A stretch of 64,000 nucleotides of DNA from assembly GCF_005403045.1 (NCBI RefSeq), contig NZ_BJCL01000001.1:372001-436000 (forward strand), given 5' to 3'. Positions 29,243 to 37,595 of the stretch are shown piece after piece. How positions within the stretch are numbered: position 1 is the first letter of the stretch; the number at the start of each line of letters is the position of its first letter. The notes under the pieces are model-generated. The model had not been told where the DNA came from. It saw nothing but the letters and a program-made list of their open reading frames with translations, and searched no databases. The translations under genes and the position numbers were made by a program. This DNA is from Pseudaquabacterium pictum. Its GTDB lineage: Bacteria; Pseudomonadota; Gammaproteobacteria; Burkholderiales; Burkholderiaceae_C.

Positions 29243-30607
29243 ATGGTGAACCGAGAAAACTTCAGCTTCAGCGACCTCGAAAACTGGCTCAACGAGCAGC
29301 GCGTGACCGAGATCGAGTGCCTGGTGCCCGACCTGACCGGCGTGGCCCGCGGCAAGATCCTGCCCCGATTGAAATTCACCGAGGACCGCGGCATGCGCCT
29401 GCCGCAGGCGGTGGTGGCGATGGGCGTGACCGGCGAGTTCCCCGAGGAGGGGCCGTACTACGACGTCATCAGCCCCACCGACATGGACATGCACCTGCGG
29501 CCCGACCCGACCACGGCGCGCATCGTGCCCTGGGCGATCGACCCCACCGCGCAGGTCATCCACGACTGCTACGACAAGGACGGCCAGCTCGTGCCCTTCG
29601 CCCCGCGCAGCGTGCTGCGCCGGGTGTGCGACCTGTACGCCGCCAAGGGCTGGAACCCGGTGGTGGCGCCGGAACTGGAGTTCTACCTGGTGGCCCGCAA
29701 CACCGACCCCGACATGCCGCTGAAGCCGCCGATCGGCCGCAGCGGCCGGGCCGAGACCAGCCGCCAGGCCTACAGCATCGACGCCGTCAACGAGTTCGAC
29801 CCGCTGTTCGAGGATGTCTACGCCTACTGCGAGACCATGGGCCTGAACGTCGACACCTTGATCCACGAGGTGGGCGCCGGGCAGATGGAGATCAACTTCT
29901 TCCATGCCCACCCGCTGGGGCTGGCCGACGAAGTGTTCATGTTCAAGCGCACCGTGCGCGAAGCCGCGCTGCGCCACGACATGTACGCCACCTTCATGGC
30001 CAAGCCGATCGCCGGCGAGCCCGGCAGCGCCATGCACGTGCACCAGAGCGTGGTCGACAAGGACGGCAGGAACATCTTCAGCAACCCCGACGGCACGGCC
30101 AGCAAGGAGTTCTACTGGTTCATCGGCGGGCTGCAGAAGTACATCCCGGCGGCCATGGCGCTGTTCGCGCCCTATGTCAACAGCTACCGCCGGCTGGTGC
30201 GCAGCAATGCCGCACCGATCAACATCCAGTGGGGCACCGACAACCGCACCGTGGGCATCCGCAGCCCGCTGGCCAGCCCGCAGGCCCGGCGCATCGAGAA
30301 CCGGGTGATCGGCGCCGACGCCAACCCCTACGTGGCCCTGGCCGCCACCCTGGCCTGCGGCTACATCGGCATCGAGCAGCAGATCGAGCCCACGCCCGAG
30401 TGCAAGGGCGATGCCTACCTGGGTGACTTCCAGCTGCCGCGCAGCCTGGGCGAGGCGCTGGAACTGCTGCGCCACGAGAAGGACCTGCAACAGGTGCTGG
30501 GCGCCAGCTTCGTCACCGTCTACAGCGAGGTCAAGGAGATCGAGTACGCCGAGTTCATGAAAGTGATCTCGCCCTGGGAACGCGAGCACCTGCTCCTGCA
30601 CGTTTGA
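29243..30607 (+). CDS. puuA: Glutamine synthetase-like gamma-glutamylpolyamine synthetase
   Basis: A 454-residue member of the glutamine synthetase superfamily, of the PuuA/SpuB group that attaches glutamate to putrescine or other polyamines with ATP. The beta-grasp N-terminus has CLVPDLTGVARGKI, and metal/ATP ligand segments PELEFYL, GAGQMEINF and AMHVHQS are present. The C-terminal block is GTDNRTVGIRSP...ENRVIGADANPY. The usual adenylylation tyrosine region of GlnA is not evident. Position between puuD-like and spuC-like genes supports polyamine use over ammonium assimilation. Confidence 0.87.
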   Translation: MVNRENFSFSDLENWLNEQRVTEIECLVPDLTGVARGKILPRLKFTEDRGMRLPQAVVAMGVTGEFPEEGPYYDVISPTDMDMHLRPDPTTARIVPWAIDPTAQVIHDCYDKDGQLVPFAPRSVLRRVCDLYAAKGWNPVVAPELEFYLVARNTDPDMPLKPPIGRSGRAETSRQAYSIDAVNEFDPLFEDVYAYCETMGLNVDTLIHEVGAGQMEINFFHAHPLGLADEVFMFKRTVREAALRHDMYATFMAKPIAGEPGSAMHVHQSVVDKDGRNIFSNPDGTASKEFYWFIGGLQKYIPAAMALFAPYVNSYRRLVRSNAAPINIQWGTDNRTVGIRSPLASPQARRIENRVIGADANPYVALAATLACGYIGIEQQIEPTPECKGDAYLGDFQLPRSLGEALELLRHEKDLQQVLGASFVTVYSEVKEIEYAEFMKVISPWEREHLLLHV

Positions 30608-30617
30608 AGGAACCACC

Positions 30618-32006
30618 ATGACCGGCACCACACAGCGCACCACCCAAGATTGGCAGGCGGCCGACTCGGCCCACTTCCTGCACCCCTTCACCGACTTCCA
30701 GGGCCTGGCCCGCAAGGGCGCGCGCATCATCACCGAGGCCGACAACATCTACCTGCGCGATTCCGACGGCCACCGCATCCTGGACGCGATGAGCGGCCTG
30801 TGGTGCGTGAACGTCGGCTACGGCCAGCGGGCGCTGGTGGACGCGGCGGCCACGCAGATGCAGCAGCTGCCGTTCTACAACGCCTTCTTCCAGACGGCCA
30901 CGCCGCCGGCCATCGCCCTGGCCGAGAAGCTGGCCGAGGTGACGCCGCCGCAGTTCCAGCATGTGTTCTTCTCCGGCTCGGGCTCCGAAGGCAACGACAC
31001 CGTGGTGCGCATGGTGCGGCGCTACTGGGACGTGCTGGGCCAGCCGGCCAGGCAGGTGATCATCAGCCGCCACAACGCCTACCACGGCAGCACCATGGCC
31101 GGCGCCTCGCTGGGCGGCATGAGCGGCATGCATGCCCAGGGCGGCCTGCCGATCCCCAACATCACCCACATCGACCAACCCTATTGGGTGGAGCACAAGC
31201 TGCCCGGCGAGACCATGGACGCCTTCGGCATCCGCGCCGCCGGCTGGCTGGAGGCCAAGATCCTGGCCATCGGTGCCGACAAGGTCGCCGCCTTCATCGG
31301 CGAGCCGGTGCAGGGTGCGGGCGGCGTGATCATCCCGCCGGCCACCTACTGGCCCGAGATCCAGCGCATCTGCGACCGGCACGGCATCCTGCTGGTGTCG
31401 GACGAGGTGATCTGCGGCTTCGGCCGCACCGGGCACTGGTTCGGCTGCGAGACCATGGGTTTCCGGCCCGACCTGATGACCTTCGCCAAGGGCGTGACCA
31501 GCGGCTACATCCCGCTGGGCGGCGTGATGGTCGGCGACCGCGTGGCCAAGGTGCTGATCGAGCAGGGCGGCGAGTTCGAGCACGGCTACACCTACTCGGG
31601 CCACCCGGTGGCCTGTGCAGTGGCGCTGGCCAACATCAAGATCATCCAGGACCAGAACCTGGTGGGCCATGTGCATGACGACGTGGGCCCGTATCTTGCT
31701 GAAGCCTTTGCGCTGCTGGGCGAGCATCCGCTGGTGGGTGCTGCCGAAACCTGCGGCCTGATGGGAGCATTGCTGTTGGTCCAGGACAAAGCCACGCTCA
31801 AGCCGTTCGACGCCGCCGTGGGCATCGGCATGGTCTGCCGCGGCCACTGCTTTGCCAACGGGCTGATCATGCGGGCCGTGGGCAACCGCATGATCATCGC
31901 GCCGCCGCTGGTCATCACCCGCGCCCAGATCGACGAGATGGCGGCCCTGATCCGCCGCTGCCTGGATCTGACGCTGGCCGACGTACGGCGCCACGGCTGG
32001 CTGTGA
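30618..32006 (+). CDS. spuC: Putrescine:pyruvate aminotransferase-like (class III)
   Basis: A 462-residue PLP aminotransferase close to SpuC-type polyamine transaminases: HFLHPFTDFQGLARKGARII, GLWCVNVGYG, SGSGSEGNDT, SDEVICGFGRTG and the lysine in TFAKGVTSG. It would convert putrescine or cadaverine directly to the amino-aldehyde. It starts ten bases after the synthetase, giving an order that recalls spuABC of Pseudomonas, followed like there by the transporter. It is distinct from the first aminotransferase at 25617, so the region holds two routes. Confidence 0.88.
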   Translation: MTGTTQRTTQDWQAADSAHFLHPFTDFQGLARKGARIITEADNIYLRDSDGHRILDAMSGLWCVNVGYGQRALVDAAATQMQQLPFYNAFFQTATPPAIALAEKLAEVTPPQFQHVFFSGSGSEGNDTVVRMVRRYWDVLGQPARQVIISRHNAYHGSTMAGASLGGMSGMHAQGGLPIPNITHIDQPYWVEHKLPGETMDAFGIRAAGWLEAKILAIGADKVAAFIGEPVQGAGGVIIPPATYWPEIQRICDRHGILLVSDEVICGFGRTGHWFGCETMGFRPDLMTFAKGVTSGYIPLGGVMVGDRVAKVLIEQGGEFEHGYTYSGHPVACAVALANIKIIQDQNLVGHVHDDVGPYLAEAFALLGEHPLVGAAETCGLMGALLLVQDKATLKPFDAAVGIGMVCRGHCFANGLIMRAVGNRMIIAPPLVITRAQIDEMAALIRRCLDLTLADVRRHGWL

Positions 32007-32053
32007 CGCGCGCATGCACCAACCTGGGCATCCCCTGATGAGCCGCAGCCGGC

Positions 32054-32067
32054 AGCCTGCCTAGACT
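32054..32067 (+). promoter_or_regulatory. Promoter core shared with the aminotransferase promoter
   Basis: AGCCTGCCTAGACT differs in one base from AGCCTGTCTAGACT at 25543-25556; TAGACT would be the -10. It lies about 50 bases before the potF-like start, and a strong GGAGG (32107-32111) stands seven bases before ATG 32119. No good -35 is visible. The ATGAGCC heptamer is also found just upstream in both regions (32038-32044 and 25540-25546). Confidence 0.4.
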
Positions 32068-32118
32068 CCCCCCATTTCTGCCACCCTTGCATTTCCCACA
32101 TCCCTCGGAGGTTGCTTC

Positions 32119-33240
32119 ATGACTCGGAAGTCCCGGCTCTCGATGGCCACGCTCGGTGCGCTGGCGCTGGCGGCTCTGCTGCCGCTGGGGGCGGCGCAGG
32201 CCCAGGAGGAGGAGAAAGTCCTCAACATCTACAACTGGTCCGACTACATCGCCGAAGACACGCTGAAGAACTTCGAGAAGGAAACCGGCATCAAGGTCCG
32301 GTACGACAACTTCGACAACAACGAGATCGTCCACGCCAAGCTGGTGGCCGGCAAGACCGGCTACGACATCGTGGTGCCCTCGTCGAACTGGGCCAAGCTG
32401 CAGATCGACGGCGGTCTGCTGGCCAAGATCGACAAGAGCAAGATCCCGAACCTGAAGTACCTGGATCCCGCGGTGCAGGCGCAGCTGGCCCGCATGGACC
32501 CGGGCAACGAGCACATGGTGAACTGGCTGTGGGGGTTCACCACGGTGGGCATCAATGTCGACAAGGTGAAGGCGGCGCTGGGCAGCACGCCGATGCCGGC
32601 CAATGTGTGGGACCTGGTCTTCAACCCCGAGTACATCAGCAAGCTCAAGGGCTGCGGCGTCTCGTTCCTGGATTCGGCCACCGAGGTCATCCCCGCCGCG
32701 CTGCACTACCTGGGCAAGCCCTCGTTCAGCAAGGTGCCGGCCGACTACACCGCCGCGGCGGCGCTGCTCAAGAGCATCCGGCCGCATGTCACGCTGTTCA
32801 GCAGCTCGGGCTACATCAATGACATGGCCAACGGCAGCATCTGCGTGGCGCTGGGCTGGTCGGGCGACATCAACATCGCCCGCCAGCGCGCCATCGACGG
32901 CAAGACCGGCCAGAAGATCGAGGCCCAGATCCCCAGCACCGGTGGCCTGCTGTTCTTCGACGTGATGGTGATTCCGGTGGACGCCGCCCGGCCGGGCAAT
33001 GCCCACAAGTTCATCAACTACCTGCTGCGCCCCGAGGTGCATGCCGCGTTGACGAACAAGGTGTTCTACGCCAACCCGAACCTGGAGTCGAAGAAGTTCG
33101 TCAAGCCCGAGGTGGCCAGCAACCCGTCGGTCTTCCTGAGCCCCGAGAACCTGGCCAAGATGAAGGCGCCGGATGCGCTGAACAACGACCTGCGCCGCCT
33201 GATGACGCGCACCTACACCGCCTTCAAGACGGGGTTGTAA
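32119..33240 (+). CDS. potF: Polyamine ABC transporter, periplasmic binding protein
   Basis: A 373-residue secreted binding protein. A signal peptide ends near AAQAQ-E at about residue 29. The mature N-terminus has the PotD/PotF hallmark LNIYNWSDYIAEDTLKNFEKETG, and VPSSNWAKLQ and CVALGWSGDINIA line the site. It should deliver putrescine or spermidine to the membrane complex encoded next. The Pseudomonas equivalents are spuD/spuE. It opens a four-gene transporter operon with very short gaps. Confidence 0.93.
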   Translation: MTRKSRLSMATLGALALAALLPLGAAQAQEEEKVLNIYNWSDYIAEDTLKNFEKETGIKVRYDNFDNNEIVHAKLVAGKTGYDIVVPSSNWAKLQIDGGLLAKIDKSKIPNLKYLDPAVQAQLARMDPGNEHMVNWLWGFTTVGINVDKVKAALGSTPMPANVWDLVFNPEYISKLKGCGVSFLDSATEVIPAALHYLGKPSFSKVPADYTAAAALLKSIRPHVTLFSSSGYINDMANGSICVALGWSGDINIARQRAIDGKTGQKIEAQIPSTGGLLFFDVMVIPVDAARPGNAHKFINYLLRPEVHAALTNKVFYANPNLESKKFVKPEVASNPSVFLSPENLAKMKAPDALNNDLRRLMTRTYTAFKTGL

Positions 33241-33246
33241 ACCACC

Positions 33247-34353
33247 ATGGCAGGCAGTCCAGCGCGCGGCGATGCCGCCTACCTGTCCATCCAGGACGTG
33301 GTCAAGGATTTCGGCGGCTACAAGGCCGTCAACCACGTCAGCCTGGACATCGCCAAGGGCGAGATCTTCGCGCTGCTGGGCTCGTCGGGCTGCGGCAAGA
33401 CCACGCTGCTGCGCATGCTGGCCGGCTTCGAGTCGCCGACCAGCGGCCGCATCGTGCTCAACGGCCAGGACATGGCCGGCCTGCCGCCCTACGAGCGGCC
33501 GATCAACATGATGTTCCAGAGCTACGCGCTCTTCCCGCACCTCACCGTGTGGCAGAACATCGCCTTCGGCCTGCAGCGTGAGGGTCTGCCGAAAGACCAG
33601 ATCGCCCAGCGGGTGGAGGCCATGCTCAAGCTGGTGCAGCTGGGCAAGTTCGCCCAGCGCAAGCCGCACCAGCTGTCGGGCGGCCAGCAGCAGCGGGTGG
33701 CGCTGGCCCGCAGCCTGGCCAAGCAGCCGCAGATGCTGCTGCTGGACGAGCCGCTGGGCGCGCTCGACAAGAAGCTGCGCGAGGAAACCCAGATCGAGCT
33801 GGTCAACATCATCGAGCAGGTGGGCGTCACCTGCGTGATGGTGACGCACGACCAGGAAGAGGCCATGACCATGGCCAGCCGCATCGCCATCATGAGCGAG
33901 GGCCGCTTCCTGCAAGTGGGCGCGCCGGCCGACATCTACGAGACGCCAGCCACCAAGTTCGTGGCCGACTTCATCGGCAACGTGAACCTGATGCCCGGCA
34001 CGGTGGAGGTCGACGAGGTCGACCATGTGGTGATCGGCAGCCCCGACTGCAAGCACTATGTCGGCCACGGCATCACCGGCACCCAGGGCATGGCGGTCAC
34101 CGTGGCGCTGCGGCCCGAGAAGATCCACGTCTCGCGCCACAAGCCGGCCGACGACTTCAACACCGCCCACGGCACCATCAAGGAGCTGTCGTATTTCGGC
34201 AGCTTCACCGTCTACCACGTCGAGCTGGCCAGCGGCGCACGGCTCAAGATCAGCCAGGCCAACACCGCCCGCCACAAGGACGACGAGCTGACCTGGGGCG
34301 ACGCGGTGTGGGCGCACTGGTCGCGCTCGGCCCATGTGGTGCTGACACAGTAA
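33247..34353 (+). CDS. potG: Polyamine ABC transporter, ATP-binding protein
   Basis: A 368-residue ATPase with Walker A GSSGCGKTT (about residues 44-52), signature LSGGQQQR, Walker B MLLLDEPLGALD and switch THDQEEA. The C-terminal TOBE domain (MAVTVALRPEKI, GTIKELSYFGSF) is typical of PotA/PotG. It powers uptake with the two permeases. It starts six bases after the binding protein. Confidence 0.93.
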   Translation: MAGSPARGDAAYLSIQDVVKDFGGYKAVNHVSLDIAKGEIFALLGSSGCGKTTLLRMLAGFESPTSGRIVLNGQDMAGLPPYERPINMMFQSYALFPHLTVWQNIAFGLQREGLPKDQIAQRVEAMLKLVQLGKFAQRKPHQLSGGQQQRVALARSLAKQPQMLLLDEPLGALDKKLREETQIELVNIIEQVGVTCVMVTHDQEEAMTMASRIAIMSEGRFLQVGAPADIYETPATKFVADFIGNVNLMPGTVEVDEVDHVVIGSPDCKHYVGHGITGTQGMAVTVALRPEKIHVSRHKPADDFNTAHGTIKELSYFGSFTVYHVELASGARLKISQANTARHKDDELTWGDAVWAHWSRSAHVVLTQ

Positions 34354-34361
34354 ACCGCGCC

Positions 34362-35297
34362 ATGGCCAGCACCTCCATGCCCTGGTTCCGCCGGCTGTTC
34401 AGCGGCCGTTCGGCCGTGATCGGCATCCCCTATGGCTGGCTGCTGCTGTTCTTCCTGCTGCCGTTCCTGATCCTGGCCAAGATCAGCGTCTCCGAAATGG
34501 AGAACGTGGTCTTCAAGGACCTGATCACCTACCAGGACGGCCTGCTGCAGCTGCAGCTCAAGCTGGGCAACTATCTCTTCATCACCCAGGATGCGCTGTA
34601 CGTCAAGACGTACATCGCCAGCCTGCAGTACGCCGCGGCCACCACGGTGCTGTGCCTGTTGATCGGCTACCCGTTCGCCTACTTCATGGCGCGCGCCAAG
34701 CCCGAGCGCCAGCCCCTGCTGCTGCTGCTGGTGATGCTGCCGTTCTGGACCAGCTTCCTGCTGCGCGTCTATGCCTGGAAGGGCCTGCTCAGCGAGCATG
34801 GCTGGGCGCATGACGCCATCGTCGGCCTGGGGCTGGACCAGCTGCTGCTGGCCGCCGGGGTGATCAGCGCGCCGGGCAAGCTGATGAACACGCCGTTCTC
34901 GCTGGTGCTGGGCATGACCTACACCTACCTGCCTTTCATGATCCTGCCGCTGTTCGGCAACCTGGCCAAGCTGGATCTGCGCCTGCTCGAAGCCGCCGCC
35001 GACCTGGGCGCCACGCCCTGGGTGGCGTTCTGGAAGGTGACGGTGCCGCTGTCCAAGGCCGGCATCATCGCCGGCAGCATGCTGGTGTTCATCCCCTGCG
35101 TCGGCGAGTTCGTCATCCCCGAGCTGCTGGGCGGGCCCGAGACGCTGATGATCGGCCGCGTGGTCTGGGACGAGTTCTTCAGCAACAACGACTGGCCGAT
35201 GGCCAGCGCGGTGGCGGTGGTGATGGTGCTGCTGATCATCGTGCCGCTGGCCCTGTTCAACAAGTACCAGGCCGAGGCGCAGGAGGCCGGACGATGA
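34362..35297 (+). CDS. potH: Polyamine ABC transporter permease
   Basis: A 311-residue inner-membrane permease with about six helices. The first is WLLLFFLLPFLILAKI, and the cytoplasmic coupling loop EAAADLGATPWVAFWKVTVPLSKAGI matches the EAA motif. An ATG at 34362 is chosen; the open frame extends 54 bases into potG. The stop overlaps the potI-like start by four bases. It pairs with PotI in a heterodimer. Confidence 0.92.
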   Translation: MASTSMPWFRRLFSGRSAVIGIPYGWLLLFFLLPFLILAKISVSEMENVVFKDLITYQDGLLQLQLKLGNYLFITQDALYVKTYIASLQYAAATTVLCLLIGYPFAYFMARAKPERQPLLLLLVMLPFWTSFLLRVYAWKGLLSEHGWAHDAIVGLGLDQLLLAAGVISAPGKLMNTPFSLVLGMTYTYLPFMILPLFGNLAKLDLRLLEAAADLGATPWVAFWKVTVPLSKAGIIAGSMLVFIPCVGEFVIPELLGGPETLMIGRVVWDEFFSNNDWPMASAVAVVMVLLIIVPLALFNKYQAEAQEAGR

Positions 35298-36133
35298 ACA
35301 CGGCGGCCTTCAACAAGCTGTTCGCCCGCGGCTGGCTCAGCCTGGGCTATGCCTTCCTGTACCTGCCGATCCTGGCGCTGATCGTCTTCTCGTTCAACGA
35401 CTCGCCGCTGCCGAACGTGTGGCGCGGCTTCACGCTGAAGTGGTACGCCAACCTGCCGAACGACCGCGAGATGCTGGCCGGCCTGTGGCTGAGCCTGCGC
35501 ATTGCGTTCTTCACCGCCTGCGGCTCGGTGGTGCTGGGCACGCTGGCGGCCTTCACCCTGGTCAAGTACCGGCGCTTCACTGGCCGCACCGCGTTCTCGG
35601 GCATGGTCAGCGCGCCGCTGGTGATGCCCGAGGTGGTGGTCGGCCTGTCGCTGCTGCTGATGCTGGTGTCCATCCAGCGCGCGATCGGTTTCCCCGAGCG
35701 CGGCCTGCTCACCATCTGGCTGGGCCACCTGCTGCTGGGCATGGCCTATGCCACCGTGGTGATCCAGGCCCGGCTGCAGGACCTGAACCCGCAGCTGTCC
35801 GAGGCGGCCATGGACCTGGGCGCCAGGCCCTGGCAGGTGTTCACCCTGGTCACGCTGCCGATGATCGCCCAGAGCCTGGCCTCGGCCTGGCTGCTGACCT
35901 TCACCATCTCGCTCGACGACGTGGTGCTGTCGGCCTTCCTGTCCGGCCCGGGGGCCACCACCATGCCGCTGGTGATCTTCTCGCGCGCCCGGCTGGGGCT
36001 GGATCCCAGCGTCAATGCCGTGGCCACATTGATCGTGCTGGTGGTGGCCATCGGCGTGGTGCTGGCCAGCTACATGATTGCCCGCGCCGAACGACGGCGC
36101 GCCCGGGAACTGGCCGCTGCCGGCCATGCCTGA
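35294..36133 (+). CDS. potI: Polyamine ABC transporter permease
   Basis: A 279-residue second permease. It opens with a helix at YAFLYLPILALIVFSFNDS, and the EAA coupling loop reads EAAMDLGARPWQVFTLVTLP. The C-terminus is a basic tail after VLASYMIARAE. ATG 35294 overlaps the potH stop. The porin gene follows after about 30 bases, suggesting it is read through from this operon. Confidence 0.92.
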   Translation: MNTAAFNKLFARGWLSLGYAFLYLPILALIVFSFNDSPLPNVWRGFTLKWYANLPNDREMLAGLWLSLRIAFFTACGSVVLGTLAAFTLVKYRRFTGRTAFSGMVSAPLVMPEVVVGLSLLLMLVSIQRAIGFPERGLLTIWLGHLLLGMAYATVVIQARLQDLNPQLSEAAMDLGARPWQVFTLVTLPMIAQSLASAWLLTFTISLDDVVLSAFLSGPGATTMPLVIFSRARLGLDPSVNAVATLIVLVVAIGVVLASYMIARAERRRARELAAAGHA

Positions 36134-36164
36134 CCTCGACAACAACCGCCTGAGGAGCCCCTCG

Positions 36165-37538
36165 ATGAAGCTGTTTCCCACGACCGCCCTGGCCCTGGCC
36201 CTGGCTGCGGCCTTCCCGGTCCAGGCCCAGAGCAATGCCGACATCCTGAAGGAGCTGCAGGCGCTGAAGGACAAGGTCGCCGAGCTGGAAGGCAAGCTCA
36301 AGGCCCAGGAGGCCAAGCTGCCGCCGGCCGCCGGCCAGTGGGGCATGACGCCCGACCAGGCCAGGGAACTCAACCGCGCCACGCTGAAGGCCGAGGCCAC
36401 CGAGGACGCGATCGAATCGCAGGGCCTGAAGATGCTGAAGATCAGCGGCTTCATGGACCCGGTGTGGCTGTACAACCAGCGCCAGAACCGCGCCGGCTTC
36501 CAGTTCCTGAACCCGGTGTCGCTGGGCGGCTACAACTACGACAACAGCTACTTCGGCGGCGTCACCCTCGATTTCCAGAAGGAGATGGAAGGCGGCATCA
36601 AGTGGCGTCTGACCCTGGTGCCCAACCGTGGCACCGGCAGCGTCATCGGCGACGGCTCCATCGTGCAGGAGGCGTCGGTCTCGGTGCCGCTGGGTGACCT
36701 GCAGACCCGCATCATCGCCGGCCAGATTCCCGACTGGTCGGGCTATGAATACCAGCAGAGCACGCTGAACAAGCTGATCACCCACAACCTGCTCTACGAC
36801 TTCACCCTGCCCACGCTGTACACCGGCGTCGGCATGGAGTACGTGCGCGGCAAGTGGTGGAGCCGCTGGATGGTGGCCAACGTGAACACCAGCAACCGCA
36901 ATGCTGGCGAGCGCGCCCCGGCCTTCGTCTACCGCGTCGACTACTCGCGCGGCGAATTCCAGGGCTTCGGCTTCGCCGGCCTGCACGGCAAGGGCGCCAA
37001 CTTCCGCTCCGACGACGTCAACCCGTTCACGCTGGACCCGTACAAGACCGCCGACACCCGCCTCGACCTGTTCGAGGTCGATGGCTACTTTGTCCGCGGC
37101 GACTGGACGGTGCAGGGCCAGCTGAGCTACGGCCAGCAGAAGCACGCCGCCATCACCGCCGACCCGGTGACCGGCGAGATGCGCGATGCCCGCTGGTGGG
37201 GTGCGTCGGGCCTGGTGGCCTACAAGTTCGACCCGCGGCTCGAAGGCATCGTGCGGCTGGACTACCTGAACAACCGCAAGAACGGCGGCGGCCTGCTGGG
37301 CTACACCTTCGCCGACGACCGCAACGGCATCGGCCCCGACCAGGCCGGCGACCCGGAGCGTGGCGCCAACCGCATGGCCCTGTCGCTGGGCGCCAGTTAC
37401 CGCTACAACCTCAGCACCACCTTCAAGGCCGAGGCCCGCTTCGACCGCGCCGACCTGCCGGTGTTCCTGGACGTGAAGACCGGCAGCTACCGCAAGACCA
37501 ATGCGGTGTTCGGCACCTCGGTGGTCGTCGCCTTCTGA
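36165..37538 (+). CDS. DUF3138 family putative outer-membrane porin
   Basis: A 457-residue secreted protein. A signal peptide ends at about residue 22 (FPVQAQS). A coiled-coil stretch of about 35 residues follows (ELQALKDKVAELEGKLKAQE), then a long beta-rich barrel with alternating aromatics (SYFGGVTLDFQK, KWWSRWMVANVN) and a C-terminal phenylalanine in SVVVAF, typical of outer-membrane proteins. This pattern is the DUF3138 family of Burkholderiales. ATG 36165 is chosen for the signal peptide. Its place right behind potFGHI suggests it admits polyamines through the outer membrane; that is inference. Confidence 0.8.
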   Translation: MKLFPTTALALALAAAFPVQAQSNADILKELQALKDKVAELEGKLKAQEAKLPPAAGQWGMTPDQARELNRATLKAEATEDAIESQGLKMLKISGFMDPVWLYNQRQNRAGFQFLNPVSLGGYNYDNSYFGGVTLDFQKEMEGGIKWRLTLVPNRGTGSVIGDGSIVQEASVSVPLGDLQTRIIAGQIPDWSGYEYQQSTLNKLITHNLLYDFTLPTLYTGVGMEYVRGKWWSRWMVANVNTSNRNAGERAPAFVYRVDYSRGEFQGFGFAGLHGKGANFRSDDVNPFTLDPYKTADTRLDLFEVDGYFVRGDWTVQGQLSYGQQKHAAITADPVTGEMRDARWWGASGLVAYKFDPRLEGIVRLDYLNNRKNGGGLLGYTFADDRNGIGPDQAGDPERGANRMALSLGASYRYNLSTTFKAEARFDRADLPVFLDVKTGSYRKTNAVFGTSVVVAF

Positions 37539-37557
37539 ACCGCAGCGCCCGGACACG

Positions 37558-37578
37558 TGCCGGGTGGCCCACCCGGCA
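37558..37578. terminator. Hairpin between porin and glnT-like gene
   Basis: TGCCGGGTG and CACCCGGCA form a perfect 9-base stem with a GCC loop, 20 bases after the porin stop and 18 before ATG 37596. No U tract follows, so it may attenuate or stabilise the upstream message; it does not look like a full terminator. The ribosome site TGGAG of the next gene follows it. Confidence 0.4.
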
Positions 37579-37595
37579 CCGCACTGGAGCGCCCG

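Noticed and set aside
29243-30607. Housekeeping ammonium-assimilating glutamine synthetase (glnA)
   Set aside because: No glnL/glnG neighbours, no clear adenylylation tyrosine loop, and tight linkage to puuD-, puuB- and spuC-like genes.
31915-34335. An 806-codon minus-strand open frame opposite potF and potG
   Set aside because: No recognisable motif, His/Gln/Gly-rich composition, and it lies against two secure transporter genes.
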